DNA from: Microvirga lotononidis
GTDB lineage: Bacteria; Pseudomonadota; Alphaproteobacteria; Rhizobiales; Beijerinckiaceae
Assembly: GCF_034627025.1 (NCBI RefSeq)
Contig: NZ_CP141049.1
Location: 806,001-870,000 of the forward strand
Length of the DNA: 64,000 bases
Reading direction: 5' to 3'
In this document: positions 28,169 through 37,738 of the stretch, in pieces
Layout of the letters: the number at the start of each line of letters is the position of its first letter
Position numbering within the stretch: the first letter of the stretch is position 1
Translations under genes and position numbers: made by a program
Notes under the pieces: model-generated
What the model was told of the DNA's origin: nothing
The model's database searches: none
Seen by the model: only the letters and a program-made list of their open reading frames with translations

Positions 28169-28642
28169 ATGAGGGCCGATGCGCGCCGTTATAAATCAGA
28201 CGCCTTCCTGAGCGAAGCCATGAAAATGCTCGCCGTAGGGATGATCCCCCTGTCGGCGGGCGCCTGCAGCTTCTCCTTCGGGACCGTGGGACTGCAGGAG
28301 GAGGAGCCGCAGATCACGGACTCGGTCAGCCGGACGGCCGTGCCCCTGTCGCCCGACCTCAACGAGGAGGATTGGCGCCGGGCCAAGGCGGCCCTCTCCG
28401 TGGCGCTCGATCCGCAGCGGCCCGGCACCCAGGTCTCCTGGGATAATCCGGCCTCCGACCGGAAGGGCACCTTCACGCCCACAAGCGCTCCCTTCGTGAA
28501 GGACGACCAGATCTGCCGGAACTTCACGGCTCTCATCAACGGATCGTCCTCCTCCTCCCTCCAGGGCATGGCCTGCCGGCCCTCGGGCGGCGGATGGGTG
28601 ATCAAGGGCATCAAGCCGGACAAGACGACCGCCAAGGTCTAG
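28169..28642 (+). CDS. RT0821/Lpp0805-like surface protein (putative outer-membrane lipoprotein)
   Basis: 157 residues from ATG 28169, or 140 from ATG 28220, which would begin a short signal peptide (MKMLAVGMIPLSAGACSFSF) with a weak lipobox before the Cys. The mature part has LNEEDWRRAKAALSVALDPQ, VSWDNPASDRKGTFTPTSAP, ICRNFTALING and GMACRPSGGGWVIKGI, features of the RT0821/Lpp0805 16-kDa surface antigen-like family, in which the C-terminal beta domain ends in a CR..G.W motif. The role is unknown. Intact frame; ends 21 nt before the P450 start. Confidence 0.65.
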   Translation: MRADARRYKSDAFLSEAMKMLAVGMIPLSAGACSFSFGTVGLQEEEPQITDSVSRTAVPLSPDLNEEDWRRAKAALSVALDPQRPGTQVSWDNPASDRKGTFTPTSAPFVKDDQICRNFTALINGSSSSSLQGMACRPSGGGWVIKGIKPDKTTAKV

Positions 28643-28663
28643 CCGAAGATGAGGAGAAACCAA

Positions 28664-29881
28664 GTGGCGAGCAACCCGGTTCCAGATCATGTCCCACCCG
28701 AAATGGTGAGGGACTTCAGCCTGTTCACGTCGGCTGGCATGCTGCCGACGCCCAACGGGGATCCGCACGCAGCTGTCGCTTGCGTCCATGCCGGGCCACC
28801 AATCTTTTATTCCCCCTACAACACACGCAATGGCCGGGGGACCTGGGTTATTACGCGCACCAGAGACCAGCGCAGGGTGCTGCAGGACGCCGAAACCTTT
28901 TCCAGCCATCGCAGCATCTTCGCCTCCGTGCTCGGCGAAAACTGGCCGATGATCCCGCTCGAACTCGATCCACCAGCCCATGGCATTTTTCGCTCACTAC
29001 TCAATCCGCTGTTCTCGCCCAAGCGGGTGATGGTGCTGGAGCCGGTTGTCCGGGAGCGAGCGATCGCGCTGATCGACAGGATCGCCGCATCGGGCACAAG
29101 CTGCGATGTTATGAAGGATTTTGCATTTCCTTTCACAGTCAACATCTTCCTTGGCTTTCTAGGGCTATCGGATGATCGACTCGATATATTTGTCGGCTGG
29201 GCGAACGATCTGCTCCACGGCGACGATGTCAAACGACCGGCGGCGGCCCGGATGATTGTGGCGTTCATCGACGAACTTGCAGCCATGCGCCGCAAGGAAC
29301 CAGTCGCCGATTTCATGACCTTCGTCGTGCAGGCAGAGGTCGAGGGCCGCCCGCTGACCGACGAGGAAGTCCGTGGCACTGGGGTGCTTCTGTTCGTCGC
29401 TGGACTCGACACAGTTGCAGCAGCGATAGGCTTTGACTTGGCCTATCTCGCGCGCAATCCCAAAGACCAGGACTTGCTGCGGAGCGAACCGGATCGAATC
29501 GGGCTCGCAGCCGAAGAATTGCTGCGCGCCTATCCAACCGTGCAGATGATCCGGGTGGCAACGAAAAATATCGACTTCGAAGGCGCGCCGATCCGTAAAG
29601 GGGACTATGTTTCCTGCGCCACGATGATTGCCAATCGTGACCCGGCGGAATTCAAATGCCCCAACACGATCGATCTTGCGCGAGAGGACAACCGCCATGC
29701 TGCCTTTGGCTATGGCCCGCATCGTTGCCTTGGCTCACACCTTGCCCGGCGGGAGATTGTCATTGGCCTCGAGGAGTGGCTGGCGCGCATTCCGGGCTTC
29801 CGGATCAAGGAAGGTACGGCGCCCATCACCTATGGCGGCCATGTGTTCGGGATCGAAAATCTGATCCTGGACTGGTCCTGA
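28664..29881 (+). CDS. Cytochrome P450
   Basis: 405 residues from GTG 28664, chosen because AGGAG lies 8 nt before it; an ATG at 28649 overlaps that site. The I-helix motif is FVAGLDTVAAA, the K-helix ExxR is in AEELLRAYPTVQMIRVA, and the heme loop is AAFGYGPHRCLGSHLARREI with the Cys ligand. This is a soluble bacterial class I P450 that needs a ferredoxin and a reductase. A ferredoxin follows at 29918; a reductase is absent. The substrate is unknown; related gene sets act on terpenoids, steroids or fatty acids. Confidence 0.9.
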   Translation: MASNPVPDHVPPEMVRDFSLFTSAGMLPTPNGDPHAAVACVHAGPPIFYSPYNTRNGRGTWVITRTRDQRRVLQDAETFSSHRSIFASVLGENWPMIPLELDPPAHGIFRSLLNPLFSPKRVMVLEPVVRERAIALIDRIAASGTSCDVMKDFAFPFTVNIFLGFLGLSDDRLDIFVGWANDLLHGDDVKRPAAARMIVAFIDELAAMRRKEPVADFMTFVVQAEVEGRPLTDEEVRGTGVLLFVAGLDTVAAAIGFDLAYLARNPKDQDLLRSEPDRIGLAAEELLRAYPTVQMIRVATKNIDFEGAPIRKGDYVSCATMIANRDPAEFKCPNTIDLAREDNRHAAFGYGPHRCLGSHLARREIVIGLEEWLARIPGFRIKEGTAPITYGGHVFGIENLILDWS

Positions 29882-29917
29882 CCAAAGCTGCCGGGGCACA
29901 AACATGGAGGTAGAACC

Positions 29918-30151
29918 ATGCGCATCATCGTCCACCATGCCACATGCCAGGGTCACGCGCGATGCTGGGCGCAAGCGCCGGACATCTTCAAGCTTGATGA
30001 CGAGGGCTATATCCTGCCCGGTGACATCAATGTTGCGGAAGGGGACGAACTGCTCGCGTCACGAGGCGCGCAAGCCTGCCCCGAACGTGCACTGGAAATC
30101 GATCGCACAGCCGCTGCGCTTGAATCGGTGTTTATTCAATCGAGAGTCTAG
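29918..30151 (+). CDS. Ferredoxin, [3Fe-4S] type, P450 partner
   Basis: 77 residues from ATG 29918 with GGAGG 7-11 nt upstream. The cluster region is ATCQGHARCWAQAPDIF (C-X2-H-X2-C) and the distal Cys is in GAQACPERALEI. A His or other residue in place of the second Cys is typical of 3Fe-4S ferredoxins that serve bacterial P450s. It lies 36 nt after the P450 on the same strand and should pass electrons to it. Confidence 0.85.
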   Translation: MRIIVHHATCQGHARCWAQAPDIFKLDDEGYILPGDINVAEGDELLASRGAQACPERALEIDRTAAALESVFIQSRV

Positions 30152-30411
30152 TGGGCTTAAATTGGGGTCAGCGCGACCTGGCCGCACCGCGAAAAGGACG
30201 GCGCGCGGCCTCTGTCCTGCCACCGTCCTCGTCCAACTGGGCAGTGGGGTCATCCTCTCCGGTATCGAGCTGCTTCACATGATACGCAAACGGCAGGCGA
30301 GGTTCGTCTTACAGTCCACCTCCTAGCGCCGACCAGTTCGAAATCGTTGCAGCGGACCGGAGACGCGAAAACGCCTCTTCCTGGCCAATCTCAGCATTCG
30401 CGACAGAGCCG

Positions 30412-30951
30412 ATGAACCAGGCAAGAATTTCCGAACTACGCGACCGGGAGGCGATCCGCGACTGCCTCTATCGGTACTGCCGTGGGATAGACCGCGCGGA
30501 CGAGGCGGCGCTGCGCAGCTCGTACTGGCCCGATGCACATGACCATCACGGGGCCTATTCCGGCTCGGCCGAGGGCTTCATCCAGTTTGCGCTCGGTGTC
30601 TTCAAGACCGGACCGCGCAACATCCATCAGATCACGAACGTCCTGATCGAGTTCATCAGCCCGGAAGAGGCCGCGGTCGAGAGCTACTTCACCGCGCTGC
30701 AACGCGGACCGGACGAGGCCGGAGAGATACGCCAGGTGCTCCTCTGTGGCCGCTATTGCGATCTGTTTCAGGAGAGGGCAGGGGAATGGCGGATTGCCGA
30801 ACGCACGGTGGTCTACGATTGGGTCGAGGAGCAGACCCCGCCGGCGGCCTCCGAGACAGAGCAGTTCAGCCCCCGGCAGCCGCTCGGAGCATCGTACCCG
30901 GATGACCCGGTCTACGCGCTCACGAAGCGCCGCATTTCTTCAAAGATATGA
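30412..30951 (+). CDS. SnoaL-like (NTF2 fold) protein
   Basis: 179 residues. [20 protein letters not shown] and [20 protein letters not shown] are typical of SnoaL_4/SnoaL-like polyketide cyclase and dehydratase-like proteins, including an Asp and a His pair in the cone-shaped pocket; [20 protein letters not shown] and ERTVVYDW follow. Such proteins act as isomerases or dehydratases, or have no known substrate. With the P450 and ferredoxin it may belong to a catabolic set, separated from the ferredoxin by 260 nt without a gene. Confidence 0.75.
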   Translation: MNQARISELRDREAIRDCLYRYCRGIDRADEAALRSSYWPDAHDHHGAYSGSAEGFIQFALGVFKTGPRNIHQITNVLIEFISPEEAAVESYFTALQRGPDEAGEIRQVLLCGRYCDLFQERAGEWRIAERTVVYDWVEEQTPPAASETEQFSPRQPLGASYPDDPVYALTKRRISSKI

Positions 30952-31728
30952 AAGTGTACTGCATATGAATGTAACGGTTGAATGCTCCGCTCCCATAGCC
31001 ACGGTGCCTTCAGAGGCTCCCAACTGGAGAGCCGCGTCGGCCGCGGAGACGAAAGAATATAACCATCCTGCAATGCCCCAGCGCTTCTCCCGGCAAAAGC
31101 CTGCCGGTGAGGATGCGGCCGTGAGGATTGCCTTTCCGAGCCGAAACGGCGCGACCGCAACAGCGGTCTGCTCCGTCCCACGAGCCCGCCGACGATCCTT
31201 GTGTACATCAATTGCAGGCCATCGGCGGAGCCGCTCATCGAGGCGAGCGGCGCCTTCGCCATAATTTCCTGACGGAGGAACAGCACCGTGTTGCGTGCTT
31301 TCTTCGACGTCCAGGCGCAGCCTGGAGGATCGGTTCGCAGAGGGGAAGAGAACCGACATATAGATTATTGTTATTTTACAGATGCTTAACAGGGTATATT
31401 TAGCCTCTATGTTGCAGGTTTGTGTACCACCAGAGGCGATACCTCCACGCACATGGAGTTGAGCAACGTGCACCCTTTATAAATGATCTATCGTTAGCTA
31501 TCGAGGCTCTCGGCTGCGCGGTCGAACTTTTCCAGCTCCTGCGCTGCTATTCGAGGGGGTGAGACAGGTATTTTGGCTCACCAAACCCGCGGCATGGTTG
31601 ACTTGCAATCGGCGGCGGGCTTCAACGGCTCTGCTATTCTCCAAAGTGTGGCAGTGTGGACGACGCTCTGCGCTAAATCGGTCTACGAGGGTTCTTGATG
31701 GCTAACGGCATTGTACATCTTCCACCTA
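30952..31728. other. Gene-poor stretch
   Basis: 777 bp between the SnoaL-like gene and the ISAzo13 fragment. Open frames exist but none shows a recognisable domain, a good start site or coding-like composition. No RNA gene or inverted repeat of note was found. Several short AT-rich segments occur around 31360-31410 and 31480. Confidence 0.5.
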
Positions 31729-32046
31729 GGGCTTGGCAGCCAACTATTTGCCAATTCAGGTTATCAAGTTCGCGGCGAGAGCGTGTAGACGGCATGCGGC
31801 CTCAGGTGGAGGCGACGCATGACCTCGTCGGAGACCCGCTCCCCGGTCTCATTGCCACCACGCTTGAGGCGAGCATTCACCCGCAGCCCGGCTGCCGTGA
31901 CGGTTCCGGCAATGTAGCGGACCATCGTCGCAAAGGTCCGCAGCGGCACGCCAGCCCAGTTCAAGCTGATGAAGCTGAAGAGCCGGTGCTCAATTGGGTT
32001 CCACTTTGAGCAGCCGGTGGGATAGTGACACACCGTGACCTCGAGC
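31729..32046 (-). mobile_element. ISAzo13-family element, truncated copy 3
   Basis: Begins with the same inverted repeat GGGCTTGGCAGCCAAC and follows the sequence of copy 1 (16514 on), including the end of the transposase gene, with a 17-bp deletion after GAGAGCGTGTA. It is cut off after about 318 bp by the IS256 element. The left flank is CTA. Confidence 0.85.
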
Positions 32047-32049
32047 CAG

Positions 32050-33424
32050 CTATGACGGAATTTAGGTGATGGGGCCGATCAGGCGGCGCTGTTTGTCGGC
32101 AGCGGGATGACCTCGCTGCCGTCCTGGAATCTGACACCAGCGATCACCTTCGGCAACTGGTTTTCACCCATCAGCCGGCGCCAGGTTTTCGCAGCCGCCA
32201 TGATGAGTTTGAACACCATCAGGCGAGCAGTCGTTGGAGACAGCGCGCCCTTGGTGCGCACGGTGCGGTGCCGCACGGTCGCAAACACGCTCTCAATCGG
32301 GTTCGTCGTGCGCAGATGGATCCAGTGCTCAGCCGGCCAGTCGAAGAAGGCTAGCAGCGCCCGCTGGTCCTTGCGCAGGCACTCCACCGCCTTCGGATAG
32401 CGTGCGCCATAGGCGTCCTCGAACAGATCGAGGGCGACCTCGGCCTGAGCGCGGGTCGGGGCGAGATAGATCTCCCGCAGGGCCCCCTTCATGCCGGGCT
32501 GCACGGACTTGGGCACCTTGTTGAGCACGTTCGCGGTCTTGTGCAGCCAGCAGCGTTGATGATGCGTGCCGGGAAAGAGCTCGTCGAGCGCCTTCCAGAA
32601 GCCCAGCGCTCCGTCTCCCACAGCAATGTGAGGCGCAATCGACAGACCCCGCCGCTTGATCTCGACCAGCAGCTCGCGCCAGCTCTGGGCACTCTCGCGC
32701 ACGCCGGCCTGGAAGCCGATCAGCTCCTTCCTGCCCTCCGGGGTGGCGCCGATCAGCACCAGGATGCATTCAGCCTGGTCCGCCATCCGGGCCTGCAGGT
32801 AGACGCCGTCGGCCCAAACATAGACGTAGCGCCGAGCCGAGAGATCGCGGGCCTGCCAACGCTCGTACTCGCCCTGCCATTCGCCCGTGAGTCGGGTGAC
32901 CACCGAGGGCGAGAGGTTGGGCGCATCCTGGCCGAGCAGGGCGGAGAGCGCCTCCTGGAAGTCGCCGGTCGAGAGCCCGCGCAGGTACAGGATCGGCAGC
33001 AGCGCATCCAAGCTTTTGGTGCGCCGCGCCCATTTCGGCAGGATCGCCGAGGTAAAGCGGATGCGGTCGGCATCATCCGTGGCGCCGCGGTCGCGGATCT
33101 TGACCCGGCGGACCGCCACCGGGCCGATGCAGGTCTGGAGCATGCGCTCGGGGCCATGCCCGTGCCGGACCAGGCGCTCGCGGCCGTCCGGCAGCTTGAG
33201 ATCGCGCATGCTGGCCAGATAAGCCTCGGCCTCGCTCTCGATGGCTTGGGCCAGCAGCTTGCGCGCGCCGGCTCGGAGAAGATCGGTCAGGGGATCGTCG
33301 ATCGTGTCGGGCTGACGAAGGCGGACAATGCTGGTAGTCTCGTTCATGACGTATCGCTCTCCTGGAGAGGTTCAGGCAGGCTCGACACCCGCCTCGATAC
33401 GTCGCCTTTCTCAATCCGTCATCA
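32050..33424 (-). mobile_element. IS256-family element
   Basis: Imperfect inverted ends share ATGACGGA-WTT: ATGACGGAATTTAGGTGATG on the left and, on the reverse strand from the right, GATGACGGATTGAGAAAG. Outer limits are approximate. It truncates the ISAzo13 copy on the left and abuts an IS1111-type element on the right. Confidence 0.7.
32079..33347 (-). CDS. IS256-family (mutator-type) transposase
   Basis: 422 residues. Transposase_mut features: PLTDLLRAGARKLLAQAIES, the block YVYVWADGVYLQARMADQAE (first Asp), APHIAVGDGALGFWKALDEL (second Asp) with the CWLHKTANVLNKVPKS motif, and the Glu in HLRTTNPIESVFATVRHRT. The length is normal and the frame intact. Confidence 0.95.
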   Translation of the reverse strand: MNETTSIVRLRQPDTIDDPLTDLLRAGARKLLAQAIESEAEAYLASMRDLKLPDGRERLVRHGHGPERMLQTCIGPVAVRRVKIRDRGATDDADRIRFTSAILPKWARRTKSLDALLPILYLRGLSTGDFQEALSALLGQDAPNLSPSVVTRLTGEWQGEYERWQARDLSARRYVYVWADGVYLQARMADQAECILVLIGATPEGRKELIGFQAGVRESAQSWRELLVEIKRRGLSIAPHIAVGDGALGFWKALDELFPGTHHQRCWLHKTANVLNKVPKSVQPGMKGALREIYLAPTRAQAEVALDLFEDAYGARYPKAVECLRKDQRALLAFFDWPAEHWIHLRTTNPIESVFATVRHRTVRTKGALSPTTARLMVFKLIMAAAKTWRRLMGENQLPKVIAGVRFQDGSEVIPLPTNSAA

Positions 33425-34815
33425 CCCATGTATGGATGCCCCCGTTCGCGCAAGGGATTTCTGAACAGCTTCGGCATGTGATCGGGTGCGGTCATGTATC
33501 AGGCCTTCTGTTGCGGCCATGATCATGCCGCTGGCCGGTATGGAGATACGCGGAGCAGGTGCAGATCAAATTCCCGAGCGCGAAGCTCTTTGGGTGATAA
33601 TGCTTTTCCTGCTCCCGATCTGACCGATCGTTTTGCCCTTACTGTTCCTCGACCTCCTCACACGCCTGACGCACCGGCAGGATCGATGCCGGATCTCCCG
33701 ATCACGACGCCGTTGCTGCCGGAACTCTGAAGTCCTCGCCTTTCGTCAGCATGGCCCAGGCGGACCGCGCCATCTTGTTCGCCAGCGCAATGGCCACGAG
33801 CATCCTCGGCTTGCGCGCCAGCATGCGGGCAAGCCAGGAGCCTTCCGGCGCGCTCTTGCGCCCTGCGCTCTTGACGACAGCCATCGCGCCGATGATGAGC
33901 AGACGTCGGATATCACGCTGGCCCATCTTCGAGGTGCGCCCGAGCACCTGCTTGCCGCCGGTGGAGTGCTGGACCGGGACAAGCCCGAGCCAGGCGGCGA
34001 AGTCGCGTCCGCGTCTGAAGCTCTCCATCGGCGGTGCGAAGGTTTCGATCGCCATTGCGGTGATCGGCCCGATCCCGGGCATGGTCTGCAGGCGTGACGT
34101 CGTCACCCCACGCGCGGCCTCGCGTTTCAACACCCTCTCGAGATCCGCGATCTTGCCGTCGAGGGCTGCGATCTGGTCGAGATAGAGGCGACCGAGTTCG
34201 ACGACCAGTGGCTGAAGGGTCGTGTTGACGTCCTCGATCACATCGCTGAGCAGCTTCACTTTGGCTGTTCCCTGTGGCGCGACGACGCCGTGCTCGGCGA
34301 GATGCCCCCGCAGCGCATTGATCAGCTGCGTGCGTTGGCGCACGAGAAGATCCCGCGTGCGGAAGACCATCGCTCGCGCCTGCTGTTCCTCGGTTTTGAC
34401 TGTGACGAACCGCATGGTCGGGCGTGCCGCCGCCTCGGCGATGGCCTCTGCGTCCGCCGCGTCGTTCTTCTGGCGCTTAACGAAAGGTTTTACATAGACC
34501 GGCGGGATGAGCCGCACTTCATGCCCGAGAACCTGAAGTTCGCGGCCCCAGTCATGCGCTGTGGCGCAGGCCTCCATCGCAACAATGCAACGTGGCTGCT
34601 TGGAGAAGAACGTCAGAACCTGCTGGCGGGTCAGTTTCCGGCGAAAGGCCACGCTCCCATCGGCGCGGGCGCCGTGCGCCTGAAAGACACGCTTTGCAAG
34701 GTCGAGACCAATGATGTTAACGTCTGTCACGGATGCCCTCTCCATTTGTGAATGATCCTCAGATCACCACCTTGGCACATTGTGATGCCGTCAGGAGGGG
34801 GCATCCACTCCATCA
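33425..34815 (-). mobile_element. IS110-family, IS1111-group element
   Basis: Subterminal inverted repeats TGGATGCCCCC (33433-33443) and GGGGGCATCCA (34797-34807), 11 bp, perfect, flank the unit. Subterminal repeats are the hallmark of the IS1111 group. About 260 nt of non-coding DNA follow the transposase gene (33440-33700), where the bridge RNA of this group is expected. Outer limits are approximate. Confidence 0.75.
33702..34745 (-). CDS. IS110-family (IS1111 group) transposase
   Basis: 347 residues; a GTG at 34730 (VTDVNIIGLDLAKRVFQAHG) is an alternative start. DEDD domain blocks are NIIGLDLAKRVFQAHG, CIVAMEACATAHDWGREL and VKRQKNDAADAEAIAEAAAR. The C-terminal Transposase_20 domain has LQTMPGIGPITAMAIETFAP, FAAWLGLVPVQHSTGGKQVL and RDIRRLLIIGAMAVVK. 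The frame is intact. Confidence 0.95.
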   Translation of the reverse strand: MERASVTDVNIIGLDLAKRVFQAHGARADGSVAFRRKLTRQQVLTFFSKQPRCIVAMEACATAHDWGRELQVLGHEVRLIPPVYVKPFVKRQKNDAADAEAIAEAAARPTMRFVTVKTEEQQARAMVFRTRDLLVRQRTQLINALRGHLAEHGVVAPQGTAKVKLLSDVIEDVNTTLQPLVVELGRLYLDQIAALDGKIADLERVLKREAARGVTTSRLQTMPGIGPITAMAIETFAPPMESFRRGRDFAAWLGLVPVQHSTGGKQVLGRTSKMGQRDIRRLLIIGAMAVVKSAGRKSAPEGSWLARMLARKPRMLVAIALANKMARSAWAMLTKGEDFRVPAATAS

Positions 34816-35120
34816 GGTTCCACCATAGCTGTAGGCGACGCTCAGCGCCGCCTTGGCCTTGAGGGTGGGGGCGGCCTCGAGCAGGCGGGCAACCTCGTCG
34901 GGGCTGAGGACCACCGGCAGCTTGCGCGGCTCGGGCACGAATGGGATTGGCTGCATGACCTCGGGCCGGTGCAGGGTGACCTGAAAGAGGAAGCGCAGGG
35001 CCGTAACGGCGTGGTTGATGGTGGGCGGGGTGGCGCCGGTCTCGATCAGGAAGAGCTGGTAGCGACGCACATCCTCGAAGTCGGCCTGGTCGGGGGAGGC
35101 GCCAAGGAAGGCGCTGAAGC
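34816..35120 (-). pseudogene. Tyrosine recombinase (island/IS91-associated type), N-terminal fragment
   Basis: The reverse strand gives QADFEDVRRYQLFLIETGAT, PPTINHAVTALRFLFQVTLH and LPVVLSPDEVARLLEAAPTL, the core-binding domain and first helices of the catalytic domain of XerD-like integrases. It ends as AALSVAYSYGGT where AYGAGLRVSE would be expected, at the IS1111-type element. The upstream end is cut at 35121 by IS66. No catalytic residue remains. Confidence 0.75.
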
Positions 35121-35210
35121 GTACGCATCCGAGGAAGGACGCATTGCGCTAGTGAGTGAGACTGTGGATGGTCTGTCTATATAGACGTCAATATAGACAG
35201 TGCTTTAGCC

Positions 35211-35639
35211 ATGGACATGATGGATGCTCGCCCGGGGCGCGTCAGCAGGATGGAGATCGTCGAGAGCGGTCGCCGGCGGCGGTTCACTGATGAGGCGAAG
35301 CTGGCGATTGTGGCGGAAAGCTATAGCGGCCTGCGCCAGGTCACCGCAACGGCGCAGCGCCATGGGATCACGCGCTGGCAGTTGAACGGGTGGCGCAGGG
35401 CCGCGCGGGAAGGAAGGCTCGTCAGCCGTTCGACGGACGGCTTTGTTCCGGCACTGATCGTTCCCGCGTCTCGTGGTGCAGTCGCGCAGCCTGCATCGGC
35501 TGCACCTATGCAGCCTCTCACACCCGACCACGGTCGCATGGAGGTCATGAGCGCGAACGGCAGGCGTGTGATTGTGGACCGGGATGTCGACGTTGAGGTG
35601 TTGCTGCGGATCATACGTGGTCTGGAGACGTTGCCATGA
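35211..35639 (+). CDS. tnpA: IS66 TnpA (copy A)
   Basis: 142 residues. HTH_Tnp_1-type protein: RRRRFTDEAKLAIVAESYSG and TATAQRHGITRWQLNGWRRA form the helix-turn-helix. The C-terminus ends in VDVEVLLRIIRGLETLP. It is an accessory protein needed with TnpB for IS66 transposition. The stop overlaps the tnpB start (ATGA). Confidence 0.9.
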   Translation: MDMMDARPGRVSRMEIVESGRRRRFTDEAKLAIVAESYSGLRQVTATAQRHGITRWQLNGWRRAAREGRLVSRSTDGFVPALIVPASRGAVAQPASAAPMQPLTPDHGRMEVMSANGRRVIVDRDVDVEVLLRIIRGLETLP

Positions 35640-35989
35640 ACCCGTTTCCGATGGGTCAGGCTGTGAAGGTATGGCTGGCAACCGGGCATACCGATATGCG
35701 CTGTGGCTTCCCCACTCTGGCTCTTCGGGTGCAGGAGATTTTGAAGCATGACCCTCTGGGCGGCCACCTTTTTTGCTTCCGGGGGCGCAAAGGTGATCTG
35801 ATCAAAGTGATTTGGCATGACGGCCAGGGAGCCTGCCTGTTCACGCGAAAATTGGAGAAAGGCCGGTTCATCTGGCCCAATGTGGAGGGCGGCGCTGTTG
35901 CGATCTCGCCGGCGCAGCTGTCTTACTTGTTGTCCGGAATCGACTGGCGCAATCCGCAGGAAACCTGGCGTCCGACACGGGTTGGGTAG
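35636..35989 (+). CDS. tnpB: IS66 TnpB (copy A)
   Basis: 117 residues of the IS66 Orf2 family: VKVWLATGHTDMRCGFPTLA, LGGHLFCFRGRKGDLIKVIW and KLEKGRFIWP. Required in IS66 transposition, molecular role unclear. ATG overlaps the tnpA stop, 45 nt before tnpC. Confidence 0.95.
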   Translation: MNPFPMGQAVKVWLATGHTDMRCGFPTLALRVQEILKHDPLGGHLFCFRGRKGDLIKVIWHDGQGACLFTRKLEKGRFIWPNVEGGAVAISPAQLSYLLSGIDWRNPQETWRPTRVG

Positions 35990-36034
35990 CATTATTCGAT
36001 TGAAAAGACAGGGAAATTCTGTTCGAATGGCGTC

Positions 36035-37720
36035 ATGCCGTCAACGCCTGTCGATCTTCCAGACGACCTTGTGAGCGCCTATCTGGCGCTGCTGTCCGAG
36101 CGTGAGGGGTTGCAGGCTGAACGGGATGTCGTTGTCGCCGAGAGGGACAGGGCTGTGGCGCAAGCCGCCAAGGCGCAGGCCCTGTTGTCCGACAGCGAGG
36201 CCCTGATCGCCAGTCTGGAACTGGCGATCGAAAAGCTGAAGCGCGAACTGCACGGCCAGCGGTCTGAGCGCGCGGCGCGACTGATCGACCAGCTCGAATT
36301 ACAGCTCGAAGAACTGGTGATGGCCGCGACTGAGGATGAAGTTGCGGCGCAAGCCGCGGCCAGGAGCTCAAACGGGCGCTCCTTTGTGCGCCGGCGGCCG
36401 GTCCGAAAGCCCTGGCCGGAGACGATCGAGCGCGAACGTGTGGTGATCTCTCCCCCGGCGACCTGTGCCTGCTGCGGCGGCTCGCGCCTGGCGAAACTGG
36501 GCGAGGACATCACCGAGACGCTGGAGGAGATCCCGCGTCGGTTCAAGGTGATCGAGACGGTCCGGGAGAAGTTCACGTGTCGGGACTGTGAGGCGATCAG
36601 CCAGCCGCCGGCGCCGTTCCATGCCACGCCGCGCGGCTTCATCGGCCCTCATCTGCTGGCGACGATTCTGTTCGACAAGTTCGGCATGCACAGTCCGCTC
36701 AATCGCCAGAGCGCCCGGCTCACCTGCGAAGGCATCGCGCTGTCGACCTCGACGCTGGCCGATCAGGTTGGGTTTGGAACCTCCGCTCTCAGGCCGGTCT
36801 TCGATCTGATCGAGACGCATGTCTTTGCGGCCGAGCGCCTTCACGGCGACGATACGACCATCCCCATCCGGGCCAAAAGCAAGTGCACGACTGGACGGAT
36901 CTGGACTTACGTGCGGGACGACCAGCCGTTTGGTGGGCCTGCGCCGCCAGCCGCGGTCTACTACGCCTCAGGTGACCGCCGCGGCGAGCATCCGCAGAAA
37001 CACCTGGCCGGGTATGGCGGCATTCTGCAGAGTGACTGTTACAATGGCTTCGAGCCGATCAGTGTTGCCGAACAGAAAGCGGTGCCCCTTACCTTTGCCT
37101 TCTGCCACGCGCATGCGCGACGGAAATTCTTTGAACTGGCCGATATTGAGAAGAGGGCTCGGGATCGCAAAAGAAACGGCAAGCCGATCTCCCCGATCGC
37201 GTTGGAGGCCATCAAGCGGTTCGACGCGCTGTTTGACATCGAGCGTCAGATCAACGGCTTGAGCGCCGCGGAACGACTGGCTGTGCGGCAGGAGAAGAGC
37301 AAGCCGCTGTTCGATGACATGCACGAGTGGCTGAAGCGGGAGCGTGCCACGCTCACGCGATCGTCCGAGGTGATCGGCGCCATCGACTACATGCTGAAGC
37401 GCTGGGATGGCTTTGCCCGGTTCCTGGAGGATGGCCGGGTGTGTCTGACGAACAATGCCGCCGAACGGGCCTTGAGAGGGATCGCCCTGGGGCGCCGCAA
37501 CTGGACCTTCGCCGGGTCCCAGCGCGGGGCGGATCGTGCCGCCGTCATGCTCACCCTCATCACGACCTGTCGTCTTAACGACGTCGATCCAAAAGCCTGG
37601 CTCGCCGACGTACTGGCCCGGATTGCCGATCTTCCTGTCGCCCGCCTGCACGAATTGCTTCCCTGGGAATGGAAAAGGCTACGGCAGGCCGAGAACCCGG
37701 CCTCCCAGCTGGCCGCGTGA
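36035..37720 (+). CDS. tnpC: IS66 TnpC transposase (copy A)
   Basis: 561 residues. A leucine-zipper-like N-terminus (SLELAIEKLKRELHGQRSER) is followed by an HTH, the zinc-finger region CACCGGSRLAKLGEDITETL with CRDCEAI, and the DDE core: RLHGDDTTIPI, LQSDCYNGFEP and the Glu in LTNNAAERALRGIALGRRNW. The DDE_Tnp_IS66_C end is present. Intact. Confidence 0.95.
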   Translation: MPSTPVDLPDDLVSAYLALLSEREGLQAERDVVVAERDRAVAQAAKAQALLSDSEALIASLELAIEKLKRELHGQRSERAARLIDQLELQLEELVMAATEDEVAAQAAARSSNGRSFVRRRPVRKPWPETIERERVVISPPATCACCGGSRLAKLGEDITETLEEIPRRFKVIETVREKFTCRDCEAISQPPAPFHATPRGFIGPHLLATILFDKFGMHSPLNRQSARLTCEGIALSTSTLADQVGFGTSALRPVFDLIETHVFAAERLHGDDTTIPIRAKSKCTTGRIWTYVRDDQPFGGPAPPAAVYYASGDRRGEHPQKHLAGYGGILQSDCYNGFEPISVAEQKAVPLTFAFCHAHARRKFFELADIEKRARDRKRNGKPISPIALEAIKRFDALFDIERQINGLSAAERLAVRQEKSKPLFDDMHEWLKRERATLTRSSEVIGAIDYMLKRWDGFARFLEDGRVCLTNNAAERALRGIALGRRNWTFAGSQRGADRAAVMLTLITTCRLNDVDPKAWLADVLARIADLPVARLHELLPWEWKRLRQAENPASQLAA

Positions 37721-37738
37721 CAGAAAAGGGACCGACGA

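Noticed and set aside
35160..35195. Direct repeat TCTATATAGACGTCAATATAGACAG as a possible CRISPR or iteron
   Set aside because: It is one short imperfect repeat in the leader of IS66 tnpA, present identically in copy B, so it is part of the element, perhaps its promoter.
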